NCBI GenBank assembly: GCA_020436085.1
Contig: JAGQYM010000021.1
Span: 1-64,000, forward strand
From: Cyclobacteriaceae bacterium
GTDB taxonomy: Bacteria; Bacteroidota; Bacteroidia; Cytophagales; Cyclobacteriaceae
Length of the DNA: 64,000 bases
Reading direction: 5' to 3'
Shown here: positions 44,201 through 53,126 of the stretch, piece after piece
Position numbering within the stretch: the first letter of the stretch is position 1
Layout: every line of letters starts with the position of its first letter
Notes under the pieces: model-generated
What the model was told of the DNA's origin: nothing
Database searches by the model: none
What the model saw: only the letters and a program-made list of their open reading frames with translations
Translations under genes and position numbers: made by a program

Positions 44201-47200
44201 ATCCATCGACCAATTGGGGCGGTATTACAACAGCCATCCGAACTGAAGTAGACTTTGACAAAGCCAACGTAGAGTATCTCGAGTTTTGGTTAATGGATCC
44301 TTTCATCAACTCGAACAACGGGCGAATCAATGACGGGAGAGGAAACAATCAACCAAACACTACTGGGGGACAACTCGTCTTTCATCTCGGAAGTTTATCA
44401 GAAGATTTAATGCGAGATGGTAAACACGCCTTTGAGAATGGATTACCCGCAGATGGAAATCTTGCTGGTGGAGGAGCAACAGAGAATAATTGGGGATACG
44501 TAACGACACAGCAATATCTAAACAACGCCTTCGACAATTCTAGCACCGCAAGAACTAATCAAGACGTAGGTCTGGACGGAGTTGGCAGCGATAGAGAAGC
44601 AGATAAGTTTAGCTCATTTGTAAACGCAGTGAATCCCGCTGCAAGGCAAATTGTACTTGAAGACCCTTCAGCTGATGATTTCCAATATTTTCTTGGTGAT
44701 GAATTAGATGGCCGTGATGCGAAAATTCTTGAACGATATAAAAACTTTAACGGCCTCGAAAATAATTCACCGATTCTCACTGGTAATCAGCCCTTCGCGC
44801 AGTCGGGCACCACTATTCCTGACAACGAAGACCTCAATCAGGATAACACGCTGAGTGATCTTGAAGAGTATTACACTTATAATATTGATCTAAGACCATC
44901 GACAGTTCAGGTAGGTCGCAAGTACATCGTGGATCAAATCACCAACACAGTGAATGGCGATCCTGTAACCTGGTATCTCTTTAGAATTCCGGTACGTCAG
45001 TTTGATGAAAAGATTGGTGATATCAACGGATTCAAGTCGATCCGTTATGTTCGGATGTATATGACAGGTTTCTCACAGCCAGTGGTTTTGCGTATGGCAA
45101 AATTCAGAGCAGTAGGAAACAAATGGAGACGCTACACCGGAAACCTTGAGGAGTCCAACTTTGGAGAACCCCTCGAACCCAATCTCGATAACTTCTCTGT
45201 GTCTGTTGTGAATGCGGAAGAAAACGGAACTGGTAATTCTGAAAAACCTGCATATGTGCCACCACTGAGACGCGATAGAGACGTGACATCAACCGTTCAG
45301 CGAAGATTAAATGAGCAGGCAGTTCAGCTTTGCGCAACCGATCTTCAGGACGGTGACGCGCGTGCCATCTTTAAGAATGTGACCATGGACTTCTTCAACT
45401 ATGGCCGGGTGAAAATGTTTCTTTCAGCTTACGGACAAGGGCTGCAGGATGGGCAGCTTCACGCATTCCTCCGCATGGGTACAGACTTTGACCAAAACTA
45501 TTATGAAATAGAAATACCGCTGAAGGTGACTCAACCAGGAGCTGCGACAATTGAATCGGTATGGCCTGAAGACAACCAAATTGACATCGATCTCAATGAG
45601 CTCTATGCGCTAAAAGCACAACGCGACCGCGAGAGCTTTCCATTGGGTGAATCATTTCCTCGCTCCGGACCAAAGCAATCTGGCCGTCACTTGCTGCGTA
45701 TTTTAGGTCGTCCAGATCTAAGCCAGGTTCGTATGCTTATGATTGGAGTTCGCAATCCAAGAACACCCGATGCCTTGCCTAAGGATGTTTGCCTGTGGGC
45801 CAACGAACTTCGCCTCACAGATTTCGATCGCACGGCAGGATGGGCTGCTAATATGGTGCTTAGCACTAAACTTGCTGACCTGGGCACCATCACCAGTTCA
45901 ATCAAGCACATCTCTTTTGGATACGGTGGAGTGCAGTCCAAGATTTCTGAACGTGCGAGAGGCGAAACAACCGCTTTTGATGTTTCCGCAAACATCAATG
46001 TAGACAAGTTGCTACCTCAAAAATCAGGATTGAAGATACCGATGTTCATTAGCTATGAGAACACCACAATCAATCCCAATTTTGATCCGGCCAACCCTGA
46101 CCTGCGATTGGACGCAGCGCTTCGATCATTTAATACGGAGGCCGAACGAGAGGCCTATCGAAAGTTGATACAAGACCAAGCTATTCGAAGGAGTTTGAAT
46201 TTCACGAATGTGCGAAAAGTTAAGGTGAACAAAGACGCGCGACAACATATCTACGATATTGAAAATTTTGCTTTCACCTATGCTTACACGGAAGCAACTC
46301 AAACTAATTTCAACCTGCTTGAAAACACAAGAAGAAATATAAAAGGCGCAGTAGCCTGGCAATACAGTCCAAAGTTTCAGGGCTTTGAGCCATTCAAAGA
46401 GGCGAAGGTGTTCTCCTCACCTTTCCTTCAATTGATCAAAGACTTTAATTTCAATCCAGTCCCCGGAAACATTTCGGTTCGAGGTGAACTGGATCGCTCC
46501 TTCAGCAAAATCGTTTATCGCAATGCCATCCAAGACCAAGGTGGCGCCCAACCTAACTTTCAAAAATTTTTCGTGTTCAATCGATTCTATAATGTACGCT
46601 GGAATCTTACCAAAGCTTTAAGCCTCGACTACAACTCAAGGGTAAATGCCATCATCGATGAACCAGACGGGGATATCGATACAAAAGAGAAGCAGGATTC
46701 AGTGGTGAACAATCTAAAAAAGTTTGGGCGGATGAAGAACTTTGAACAAACGGTCACGGCAAACTATACTCTGCCTCTTGACAAGTTTCCGGCAACGAAT
46801 TGGTTGGGAGCCGAATATCGTTACAATGTTGGCTACTCCTGGCGAGCTGCACCGCTTGAGCGAGTAGATAGTCTGAAATTGGGTAATACCATCCAAAATA
46901 CCCGTGATCAGGGGCTCACCGGTCGAGTTGACCTAACCAAACTGTACAACAAAATTGGTTTCCTGAAAGGAATTAATACACCTAAGCGCCCGCCATCCAC
47001 CACCCAACGACCACAGGCAAAGCCTGACACTGTGAAACAGGCACCGGAACTGGCAGGAGTAAAAGGTTTTCTCCGATTGCTGATGTCTGTGAGAAATATT
47101 TCCGGCACCTACAATATCACACAGGGAACAATACTGCCCGGCTTCAATCCATCACCTTATCTATTCGGAATGGACAAAGGGTGGTCTTCACCAGGATGGG

Positions 47201-48417
47201 GGTTTATTCTTGGCGAACAGGATCCCAACTTCAGATTTAAAGCCAGAGACAATGGATGGTTAAGTGAAAGTCCCAACCTAAGTACATTGTATAGTCAAAT
47301 GGAAACGCGTGATCTCGGTTTGAGAGCAAGTATTGAGCCTTCAACAGATTTGAAAATTCAGCTGGACGCAAAGAAAACAACCAATACGACCTTTACCGAG
47401 TTGTTTAGATTTGATACGGATGCCAATAGTTTTCTTTCACTGAGTCCGAATAGAGTTGGATCGTATAAGGTATCTATCCTGTCCATTCGAACCGCATTTA
47501 AGAACAACACGAGTACGGAGTCTAGTGTATTCCAACAGTTCGAAAAAAATATAGAAGAAATTAAATCAAGGTTCTCAGGCGTAACCGGCCAAGGCTATGA
47601 ATCAAAATCTCAGGACGTTCTTATTCCAGCCTTCATCGCGGCATACACAGACAGAGGCACAGACAGAGTTAGTCTATCACCATTTCCTAATATTCCAATT
47701 CCCGGATGGCGTATAGACTACACAGGTCTTGGAAAAATTGATGCATTAAAAGACATCTTCCAGTCAATCACTTTAAACCATGCTTACTCTTCAAACTACT
47801 CTGTACTCAACTACAACACCTCTCTTGAGTATGACGATGTAGGCCTAAATGTTCCATTGGAGGATTATAACAGCAGTGCGTTTGCCAGCGTGGTCAATGA
47901 ATCCGGTGAGTTAATTCCTATCTACGTAGTAAGTCAGGTACTTATTTCTGAAACGTTTGCTCCACTCATTGGCGTCAATCTTCGAACAAAAAAGAAATTG
48001 ACAGCAAGATTTGAATACAAAACAAAACGTGACCTCGCATTAAGCATTTCTAATGCACAAATTACAGAACTTAACAGCAAGGACTGGTCACTGGAGATTG
48101 GTTACACAAAAAATAACATGCGGATGCCATGGAGAAGCCAGGGTCGTGTGATCACCATCAAGAACGATATTACATTTCGACTAAACATGAGCGTGACAAA
48201 CAACCGCACCATTCAGCGGAAGATTGATCAGGTCAATACGATTACCAATGGAAATATCAATTTCCAACTGAGGCCGAATATCAACTATGTGGTCAATCAA
48301 AAATTGAACATCCAATTCTATGTTGACAGGAATGTGAACGAGCCATTGGTAACCAATTCATACCGCAGGTCAACCACCCGTGTAGGATTCAAGATATTGT
48401 TCAATTTGGCTCAGTAA
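41278..48417 (+). CDS. sprA: SprA, outer-membrane translocon of the type IX secretion system
   Basis: SprA forms the 36-strand outer-membrane barrel through which T9SS cargo leaves the cell, and is also needed for gliding in motile members. At 2379 residues it has the family's usual giant size. The start is a TTG at 41278, just after ruvA, giving a signal peptide (LLSLLLFACLPAPYAFGQ). Diagnostic regions include SFNVDVEIDTGMNYTIYEK, GGSYVELIPRGFVTLDFG and NFDNNNSFDFQNNMKVEY near the N-terminus. Later marks are FIDDFENSATPYSL and the C-terminal barrel strands ending RVGFKILFNLAQ. The ruvA-sprA-gcvH order matches other Bacteroidota such as Flavobacterium johnsoniae, as far as I recall. No other T9SS gene lies in this window. 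Confidence 0.96.
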   Translation: MTLTKPTNQFISLLSLLLFACLPAPYAFGQQADSTIVETDTTKSRVINPYRPSFRPSDRYGDPFSNYTTKSPLFLSDPKSFNVDVEIDTGMNYTIYEKIGDVNFRPASSMSFDEFNAQQTRQIKKDYWQTRSRALDGESAVSSRNIIPKIYVSPVLDRIFGGSYVELIPRGFVTLDFGGSWQKIENPAIPIRQQRNGGFEFDQQINLSVVGKVGEKLAITTNFDNNNSFDFQNNMKVEYTGFKEDVLKKLEIGNVSLPLNNSLITGSQNLFGVKAQMQFGKLFVTSIATTQRGKQSSIEIQGGTGGAAQGRPFEIQGSSYDENRHFFLGQFFRDNFEKWMGTLPQITSGVNVTRVEVYLLNRQNDTQTLRNVVGFMDMGESDKIYNMAITSSAAAGSPTANTSNNLFSLLGGISANSDGINQALEGLGLVNGTDFEKITSARKLAPTEFTFNNQLGYITLQRKLQNDEALAVAFEYTHNGRKYKVGELTEDYSNKPENDVVYLKLLRPRKISIKDQTGKIIPTWNLMMKNIYNLNVTQLEQEGFQLRVIYRDDRTGIDNPQLQDGDFSRTKQLIEVFGLDRLNPYNDPQPDGNFDFVDKLTVSKETGLIIFPYLHPFDTPLRRLFAQESNPTTTDFLVQKYVYDTLYRTTKAEAELVATKNKFFITGSFKAGSGKDIIIQGFNIAQGSVRVYAGGTPLQEGTDYTVDYTFGKVTILNEGILSSGKNISITYEQQDPFAFQTRSLLGTRFDYKLNNDVNIGSTVLYYNERPLISRNLIGTEPARNIQYGVDLNLRKDSRILTKMVDALPFLQTKETSTVNLNAEFAQLLPGTSNIVNGDGTSFIDDFENSATPYSLLNPVGWKLSTVPQTDNDRFDLSGGAIDDITAGYKRAKIAWYQVDNQFYTSNSSRFKPANISEEDLQNHYVRAVPPKEIFPQFDPFIGNFNEQIFDVAYYPEERGPYNYNPDLNPNGTLKNPSTNWGGITTAIRTEVDFDKANVEYLEFWLMDPFINSNNGRINDGRGNNQPNTTGGQLVFHLGSLSEDLMRDGKHAFENGLPADGNLAGGGATENNWGYVTTQQYLNNAFDNSSTARTNQDVGLDGVGSDREADKFSSFVNAVNPAARQIVLEDPSADDFQYFLGDELDGRDAKILERYKNFNGLENNSPILTGNQPFAQSGTTIPDNEDLNQDNTLSDLEEYYTYNIDLRPSTVQVGRKYIVDQITNTVNGDPVTWYLFRIPVRQFDEKIGDINGFKSIRYVRMYMTGFSQPVVLRMAKFRAVGNKWRRYTGNLEESNFGEPLEPNLDNFSVSVVNAEENGTGNSEKPAYVPPLRRDRDVTSTVQRRLNEQAVQLCATDLQDGDARAIFKNVTMDFFNYGRVKMFLSAYGQGLQDGQLHAFLRMGTDFDQNYYEIEIPLKVTQPGAATIESVWPEDNQIDIDLNELYALKAQRDRESFPLGESFPRSGPKQSGRHLLRILGRPDLSQVRMLMIGVRNPRTPDALPKDVCLWANELRLTDFDRTAGWAANMVLSTKLADLGTITSSIKHISFGYGGVQSKISERARGETTAFDVSANINVDKLLPQKSGLKIPMFISYENTTINPNFDPANPDLRLDAALRSFNTEAEREAYRKLIQDQAIRRSLNFTNVRKVKVNKDARQHIYDIENFAFTYAYTEATQTNFNLLENTRRNIKGAVAWQYSPKFQGFEPFKEAKVFSSPFLQLIKDFNFNPVPGNISVRGELDRSFSKIVYRNAIQDQGGAQPNFQKFFVFNRFYNVRWNLTKALSLDYNSRVNAIIDEPDGDIDTKEKQDSVVNNLKKFGRMKNFEQTVTANYTLPLDKFPATNWLGAEYRYNVGYSWRAAPLERVDSLKLGNTIQNTRDQGLTGRVDLTKLYNKIGFLKGINTPKRPPSTTQRPQAKPDTVKQAPELAGVKGFLRLLMSVRNISGTYNITQGTILPGFNPSPYLFGMDKGWSSPGWGFILGEQDPNFRFKARDNGWLSESPNLSTLYSQMETRDLGLRASIEPSTDLKIQLDAKKTTNTTFTELFRFDTDANSFLSLSPNRVGSYKVSILSIRTAFKNNTSTESSVFQQFEKNIEEIKSRFSGVTGQGYESKSQDVLIPAFIAAYTDRGTDRVSLSPFPNIPIPGWRIDYTGLGKIDALKDIFQSITLNHAYSSNYSVLNYNTSLEYDDVGLNVPLEDYNSSAFASVVNESGELIPIYVVSQVLISETFAPLIGVNLRTKKKLTARFEYKTKRDLALSISNAQITELNSKDWSLEIGYTKNNMRMPWRSQGRVITIKNDITFRLNMSVTNNRTIQRKIDQVNTITNGNINFQLRPNINYVVNQKLNIQFYVDRNVNEPLVTNSYRRSTTRVGFKILFNLAQ

Positions 48418-48421
48418 GCGA

Positions 48422-48438
48422 GGCCCGCAAAAGGGGCC
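48422..48438 (+). terminator. Possible hairpin after sprA
   Basis: A 5-bp GC stem (48422-48426 GGCCC with 48434-48438 GGGCC) closes a 7-base A-rich loop 4 bp after the sprA stop. The T-run comes only about 13 bases later, so this is a weak terminator or attenuator candidate between sprA and gcvH. Confidence 0.35.
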
Positions 48439-48465
48439 GTATGCTGTTCTTTTTCGAAAATCCGT

Positions 48466-48473
48466 TATTTTTG
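48466..48473 (+). promoter_or_regulatory. Perfect -7 box upstream of gcvH
   Basis: TATTTTTG matches TAnnTTTG exactly and lies 27 bp before the gcvH ATG. The expected -33 region has only a partial TG match, so the promoter is plausible but unproven. Confidence 0.4.
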
Positions 48474-48500
48474 AGTCCACTTAATTTTAACGAACCTGAC

Positions 48501-48881
48501 ATGAATATTCCCGCAGACCTAAAGTACACCAAAGACCACGAATGGATAAAAATTGACGGCAAAACTGCCACGATTGGCATCACCGATTTTGCTCAAGGTG
48601 AGCTTGGTGATATCGTGTATGTGGACATTTCAACTGTGGGGCAAGAAGTCAGTCAGCACGATGTATTCGGCACGGTAGAAGCCGTTAAAACAGTTTCAGA
48701 TCTTTTTATGCCAATAGCTGGAAAAGTGACTGAGGTTAACTTTATACTTGATGGTAGCCCTGAGAAAGTGAATGAGGATCCATACGGAGATGGATGGATG
48801 ATCAAAATGGAGATCTCGGATGAATCACAAGTAGGAGACCTTCTTGATGCTGCTGCTTATAAGGAACTAATCGGAAAGTAA
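48501..48881 (+). CDS. gcvH: Glycine cleavage system H protein
   Basis: GcvH is the lipoyl-carrying shuttle of the glycine cleavage complex. The ATG at 48501 gives the standard 126-residue protein beginning NIPADLKYTKDHEWIK; the frame is open 60 bp upstream but that part is not conserved in character and contains the promoter-like box. The lipoylated lysine is Lys63 in GTVEAVKTVSDL. The C-terminal DPYGDGWMIKMEI is also typical. The lipoyl synthase gene lipA follows 34 bp later, so carrier and modifying enzyme are encoded together. Glycine produced by kbl elsewhere in the window could feed this pathway. gcvT and gcvP are not present here. Confidence 0.97.
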   Translation: MNIPADLKYTKDHEWIKIDGKTATIGITDFAQGELGDIVYVDISTVGQEVSQHDVFGTVEAVKTVSDLFMPIAGKVTEVNFILDGSPEKVNEDPYGDGWMIKMEISDESQVGDLLDAAAYKELIGK

Positions 48882-48915
48882 ACTGTTATCCTTTCGAAGT
48901 TATTAAATAACCGAA

Positions 48916-49803
48916 GTGATCGACCTTCCCGTCATATCCGCAGAAGAAACCCGCAAGCGCAAACCCAACTGGCTACGTGTAAAGCTGCCGGTAGGGCCAG
49001 AGTATGCGAAAGTTCGCAAGCTTGTAGATAATTATAAACTCCACACGATTTGCGAAAGCGGCAATTGTCCTAACATGGGCGAATGCTGGGGTGCAGGCAC
49101 GGCCACTTTTATGATACTTGGCAATGTATGTACACGGAGTTGTACGTTCTGCGCTGTTGCCACCGGAAGACCACCGGAATACGATACAGAGGAACCCAAG
49201 CGCGTAGCTGAAGCGATCAAACTAATGGGCGTAAAGCATGCAGTGATTACATCGGTGAATCGTGATGAGCTCAAGGATCGCGGTGCTGAAATTTGGTACC
49301 AAACCGTAGTGGAGACGAAACAAGCCAGTCCTGAAACTACGATCGAAACATTAATTCCTGATGTAAAGGGCAACTGGGAAGCGCTAGACAGGATGATAGA
49401 AGGCGGACAGGAAGTAGTGTCGCACAACATGGAAACCGTTGGACGTATGTACCGCATCGTTCGCCCCCAGGCAAAATATGATAGAAGCCTGGAACAAATA
49501 AAGAGAACAAGGGCTGCCGGAAAACGAACCAAGTCTGGCATCATGCTGGGCGTGGGCGAAACTAAGGAAGAAGTTTTCAAGGCGATGGATGACCTTGTAG
49601 AAAATGGGTTAATGATTCTGACGTTAGGTCAATACCTTCAACCTACCAAAATGCATTTGGAGGTAGCTGAATATATACATCCCGATACATTCGCCATGTA
49701 TAGGGAGGAAGGCTTGAAGCGCGGCATTAAGTATGTTGAATCAGGTCCTTTGGTAAGATCTTCATACCATGCAGAGCGACACGTAAATGTGCCAATGGAC
49801 TAA
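48916..49803 (+). CDS. lipA: Lipoyl synthase
   Basis: LipA is a radical SAM enzyme that inserts two sulfur atoms into octanoyl groups bound to carrier proteins such as GcvH. The 295-residue product starts at a GTG (48916). Both iron-sulfur clusters are visible: Cys46, Cys51 and Cys57 in [12 protein letters not shown] (auxiliary cluster) and Cys72, Cys76 and Cys79 in CTRSCTFC (radical SAM cluster). The RSSYHAE motif near the C-terminus supplies the serine ligand of the auxiliary cluster. It is 34 bp downstream of gcvH and likely co-transcribed. Convergent with the M28 peptidase gene, with five bases between the stops. Confidence 0.97.
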   Translation: MIDLPVISAEETRKRKPNWLRVKLPVGPEYAKVRKLVDNYKLHTICESGNCPNMGECWGAGTATFMILGNVCTRSCTFCAVATGRPPEYDTEEPKRVAEAIKLMGVKHAVITSVNRDELKDRGAEIWYQTVVETKQASPETTIETLIPDVKGNWEALDRMIEGGQEVVSHNMETVGRMYRIVRPQAKYDRSLEQIKRTRAAGKRTKSGIMLGVGETKEEVFKAMDDLVENGLMILTLGQYLQPTKMHLEVAEYIHPDTFAMYREEGLKRGIKYVESGPLVRSSYHAERHVNVPMD

Positions 49804-49808
49804 GGTCG

Positions 49809-51305
49809 TTAGTCGGCTGTGATCTTCTTGTCACGATTAGCCAATTCCCAGGTCGTGTAGAATACCAACCGAACTCTCTTTTCTAACAAGGGAAACTCAA
49901 TCAGATCGACTTCATCAGAGGGACGATGATAGTCCTGATGAATGCCGTCAAAATAAAAAATGATCGGAATATCATTCTTCGCAAAGTTCCAGTGATCTGA
50001 TCGCTTGTAAAGATTTGATGGATGGCCAACGTCATTGTAAGTGTAATCAAAGATTAGATTGGTGTACTGCTGATTAGTTTTTTCACTGACCGTGTTCAAC
50101 TCCTTCGACAACTTGTCTGCTCCAATGACATAAACATACTCGGGTGTTTGCCTATGTGCTTCATCTATCCTCCCGATCATGTCAATATTAAGGTTAACCA
50201 TCGTTTGAGTTAATGGGATTATTGGGTTCTCTGTATAGTAGTAAGAACCGAACAAACCAATTTCTTCCCCTGTCACGGTCATGAACAAAACACTTCTTCG
50301 AGGGCCATTTCCTTCCTTCTTAGCTTTCGCAAAAACTCTCGCCAATTCCATCACCGCTACAGTTCCTGATCCATCGTCATCTGCTCCGTTATTAATTCGG
50401 TCGCCATTCCCAACATCAAGCATACCGATATGATCGTAGTGTGCAGTTACAACGATTACTTCATCCTTCCGATCAGTACCCTCCAGAAACCCAAGTACAT
50501 TTCCAGTTTCAATTTCTTTGATTTCATTACGCAACTCGTAACTGATTTGTGAGGGCTTAATCTTTTCAAGTTCTGATCGACTAGCAAGAGATTTCAGTTT
50601 ATCAAATGGGGTTTTGAAAAGTTTTTCTACGAAAGACGGGGAAACAAAAACAAGAGATTCAAACTCAGAAGTTGCCTCTGGCTTGTTAAGAGATGGCCGA
50701 GAGGATTCCAGGTGATTTTGTATTCGTCCAGCATATTGAAGGAATGCCTCATCATCCCTTGATATACACAACATCACAAGTGTTGCGCCCCGATCCAAAA
50801 GATTTTGAACAGGAAGTTCGTTGCTTCTTTTGTTACTAACGATCAAAACAGCTTTTCCATCAATATTCAAATCATCCGCCAGCGATACATTATCATTAGC
50901 AACATAAATCAACGCAACACGATCTTGCTTTGCTGGCCCTATACCTAGAAATGCAAAATCTTTAAAATTTGAAAAATGAGAATCACTGGTGGAAAGAGTC
51001 GATCGACCTGGCGCCATAGCAAAGAGGGGAACCTTTTGGTAGAAATCTGGAGAGATCGGTTCAAGTCCAATTCTTCTAAAGTGTGATTTGATATAGTCAC
51101 CAGCCATCGCCTGTCCTCGCGACCCGGTCGCTCTCCCTTCCATTGAATCGGCAGCTATAACCGAAAGATATTTTTTTAAGTTTTCTGCCGAGACCTGATT
51201 TCCGTAAGTCTTAGGTGTGGCCTTAGGTTGAGCTTGCACTACTGCTGTCCATAGCAACACCACACACACGATCCCCACAGATCTGTTAATAGAGAAAGAT
51301 ATCAT
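49809..51305 (-). CDS. Secreted M28-family zinc aminopeptidase
   Basis: The 498-residue product has a signal peptide (VGIVCVVLLWTAVVQAQ). A PA-domain-like insert covers about residues 125-225 (DRVALIYVANDNV). The M28 catalytic domain follows with the full ligand set: His289 in VTAHYDH, Asp309/310 in NNGADDDGSG, Glu347/348 in TGEEIG, Asp375 in NLNIDMIGR and a late His in DYHRPSDE. The family includes di-zinc aminopeptidases that release N-terminal residues from peptides; the protein is probably periplasmic. It lies 13 bp after the lipocalin-like gene and seems to be the last gene of the minus-strand unit that starts at the nucleotidyltransferase. Confidence 0.92.
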   Translation of the reverse strand: MISFSINRSVGIVCVVLLWTAVVQAQPKATPKTYGNQVSAENLKKYLSVIAADSMEGRATGSRGQAMAGDYIKSHFRRIGLEPISPDFYQKVPLFAMAPGRSTLSTSDSHFSNFKDFAFLGIGPAKQDRVALIYVANDNVSLADDLNIDGKAVLIVSNKRSNELPVQNLLDRGATLVMLCISRDDEAFLQYAGRIQNHLESSRPSLNKPEATSEFESLVFVSPSFVEKLFKTPFDKLKSLASRSELEKIKPSQISYELRNEIKEIETGNVLGFLEGTDRKDEVIVVTAHYDHIGMLDVGNGDRINNGADDDGSGTVAVMELARVFAKAKKEGNGPRRSVLFMTVTGEEIGLFGSYYYTENPIIPLTQTMVNLNIDMIGRIDEAHRQTPEYVYVIGADKLSKELNTVSEKTNQQYTNLIFDYTYNDVGHPSNLYKRSDHWNFAKNDIPIIFYFDGIHQDYHRPSDEVDLIEFPLLEKRVRLVFYTTWELANRDKKITAD

Positions 51306-51318
51306 GAAAAGGAATTAT

Positions 51319-52035
51319 TTAAATACCAAGTATATCGCGCTTTGTCCACACCTCATCTAGCGGATCGCCTTTGCTGCTTTTGCCGCTATGTCTCCACTTT
51401 CCATTTTCCAGGGCATAGTCAAATTGCAGACTGGCACCAACACGCGTATTGTCACGAGAAAAGAACTCAATGTTTTCTGTGTACTTACCGTCTTTGGTTG
51501 TGTATGATCCTCCACCGGTACCGAAAAATTCTTTAGTTTCTACATTGTAGGCGATCCATTGAAATTTAGTCCCCGATAATATCTTCATCGTGCGTCTTGC
51601 GCCAGGTGTTCTCTCCGTCAGTTCGCCATCTCGATAACGGCCGGTGATTAACCAAGCTCCCTCAAGTTTGCCGGGTGTTCCATTGTCCACTCTTTTCCAC
51701 TGAGTTCCATCAGCAGTCAAATTCGACCCTTTCTGTTTTAAAGAAATATTTTTTGTTGTGCCGATCAAATCAGGAGTCTGGGTGTTGTACTCCCACATTA
51801 CTTTTATTTGACCATTAGAAGCGGCCGCCCATTCTCCTCCTTCTGTGGAGAGATATTCATCCGCCTTATAATAGGTGATCGAAAAATGTTTCGCGGTAAT
51901 AATCCAAAGGCATTTGGTGTCACCTTTTGATGTTTCCCATGCTCCAGGCAAATCATTCGCGAGCGCATACTCAGGATTAGATAAAGAAGAGAACAAAGGG
52001 AAAGTAGACAGGTAAATCAACAAAAGTGTTTTCAT
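51319..52035 (-). CDS. Secreted protein with two lipocalin-like modules (DUF4488-like)
   Basis: The start at 52035 gives a 238-residue product with a signal peptide (KTLLLIYLSTFPLFSSLS). The frame is open to 52104, but that extension is not signal-like and would overlap the kinase gene. Two similar beta-rich modules follow: residues about 28-120 (LPGAWETSKGDTKCLWIITA, KHFSITYY) and 125-238 (KLEGAWLITGRYRDGELT, KFQWIAYNVETKEFFGTGGG, YTENIEFFS). The 'L-x-G-A-W ... F ... G-G-x-Y/W ... Y-T-E' pattern resembles the DUF4488/lipocalin-like secreted proteins of Bacteroidota. Ligand unknown. It lies between the sugar kinase and the M28 peptidase. Confidence 0.7.
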   Translation of the reverse strand: MKTLLLIYLSTFPLFSSLSNPEYALANDLPGAWETSKGDTKCLWIITAKHFSITYYKADEYLSTEGGEWAAASNGQIKVMWEYNTQTPDLIGTTKNISLKQKGSNLTADGTQWKRVDNGTPGKLEGAWLITGRYRDGELTERTPGARRTMKILSGTKFQWIAYNVETKEFFGTGGGSYTTKDGKYTENIEFFSRDNTRVGASLQFDYALENGKWRHSGKSSKGDPLDEVWTKRDILGI

Positions 52036-52100
52036 AGTTGTAGGGCTTAACCAAATATAGAGTTTCCGGGCACCAATTGAAATTGAATATTGGGCAACGG

Positions 52101-53126
52101 TCAATCGCTCAAATGTTGGAGTAGAACAAGCTGATTAGTAGCACGAACAAGATTTTGACCAGGATATGAAGTTTTGTAATAAGTATCTCCATTGAGATAG
52201 TCGGTCAAAAAACGCAAACCGATAACAAAAGTCATCATGGCTCCAGCTCTCGGCAACAATTCAAGTTCATCTTTTGATAAAATTTCTCCCATCTCGCTCA
52301 GATATCCAGAATACGTAGACTCAAACACATCTTTGCGAACTTGAATTTTCGAATAATCTTTTTCTTCTTCAGACACCGGACTCGCAAATGTGCGAACCAT
52401 GTCACCAAAGTCATAAATAAAATATCCAGGCATTAGCGTATCCAGATCTATCACGCAGATCACTTCCGATAATTCAGCATTGAATAACACATTGTTAATC
52501 TTAGTATCGTTGTGCGTGATGTGAAGTCGAAGCATACCTGAGCGAATCAAAGACTCATATTCACTCAACAAAGACTTAAATCCTAGATACGACTCAATGA
52601 CCTCTTCTCCCTCCGATTTTCTGGTATCCTCCCCATTGATCAGGGCACTTTCAAATTGTTCCCATCTCCATCTCAGGTCATGAAATTTTTCGATCGTTGA
52701 CTGATATTTCGAAATGTCGCTTGACTCAAGAAGGCGAGTTAGCTTTCCAAATGCTTTTGCAGCGCGAAACGCTTGTTCACTATTTGAAATCTCGTTAACG
52801 GAAACACCCTGCTCGATATAATCAAATAACCGCCACTGACCATCCGATGCATCGCGTGTAAGTAGGTCACCGCTTCGATTGCGATAAGGTTCCAGGAAAA
52901 GATAATCTGGTTCAACCTTCTTCAAGTGCAATGAGGCGATCGAAAGGTTGTTGGATATCGCCTCAGGCTTTTTAAAAATGTTGGTGTTAAGCCGTTGGAG
53001 AACGAATTTGTCTCCTATCGAAAATGTGTCGTTGATATGACCCGATCCGATTCTAACGATAGTCGAATTATTCGCGTTGACATCATACTGTTTGAGAACA
53101 TCTGATATCAGCTGTTCTATTTCCAC
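52101..53126 (-). CDS. Anomeric sugar kinase, NahK-like (APH fold)
   Basis: The 341-residue product belongs to the aminoglycoside-phosphotransferase fold. The catalytic loop HITHNDTKINNV (His205, Asp207, Asn211/212) and metal motif VIDLDTLMPG (Asp227) match N-acetylhexosamine 1-kinase (NahK) type proteins, where HND-T-K-x-N is characteristic. Those enzymes make sugar 1-phosphates from free N-acetylhexosamines. The nucleotidyltransferase gene just upstream overlaps by 10 bp, so kinase and NTP-transferase would convert a free sugar to an NDP-sugar in two steps. A divergent sodium:solute symporter may bring in the sugar. The exact sugar is unknown; antibiotic resistance is unlikely. Confidence 0.82.
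   Translation of the reverse strand: MEIEQLISDVLKQYDVNANNSTIVRIGSGHINDTFSIGDKFVLQRLNTNIFKKPEAISNNLSIASLHLKKVEPDYLFLEPYRNRSGDLLTRDASDGQWRLFDYIEQGVSVNEISNSEQAFRAAKAFGKLTRLLESSDISKYQSTIEKFHDLRWRWEQFESALINGEDTRKSEGEEVIESYLGFKSLLSEYESLIRSGMLRLHITHNDTKINNVLFNAELSEVICVIDLDTLMPGYFIYDFGDMVRTFASPVSEEEKDYSKIQVRKDVFESTYSGYLSEMGEILSKDELELLPRAGAMMTFVIGLRFLTDYLNGDTYYKTSYPGQNLVRATNQLVLLQHLSD

Noticed and set aside
49032-49580. 182-codon open frame on the minus strand
   Set aside because: It is the shadow of lipA, which carries both sets of iron-sulfur cysteines.
52101-53126. Aminoglycoside resistance gene
   Set aside because: The fold is APH-like, but the HNDTKINN loop and the paired nucleotidyltransferase point to a sugar 1-kinase.
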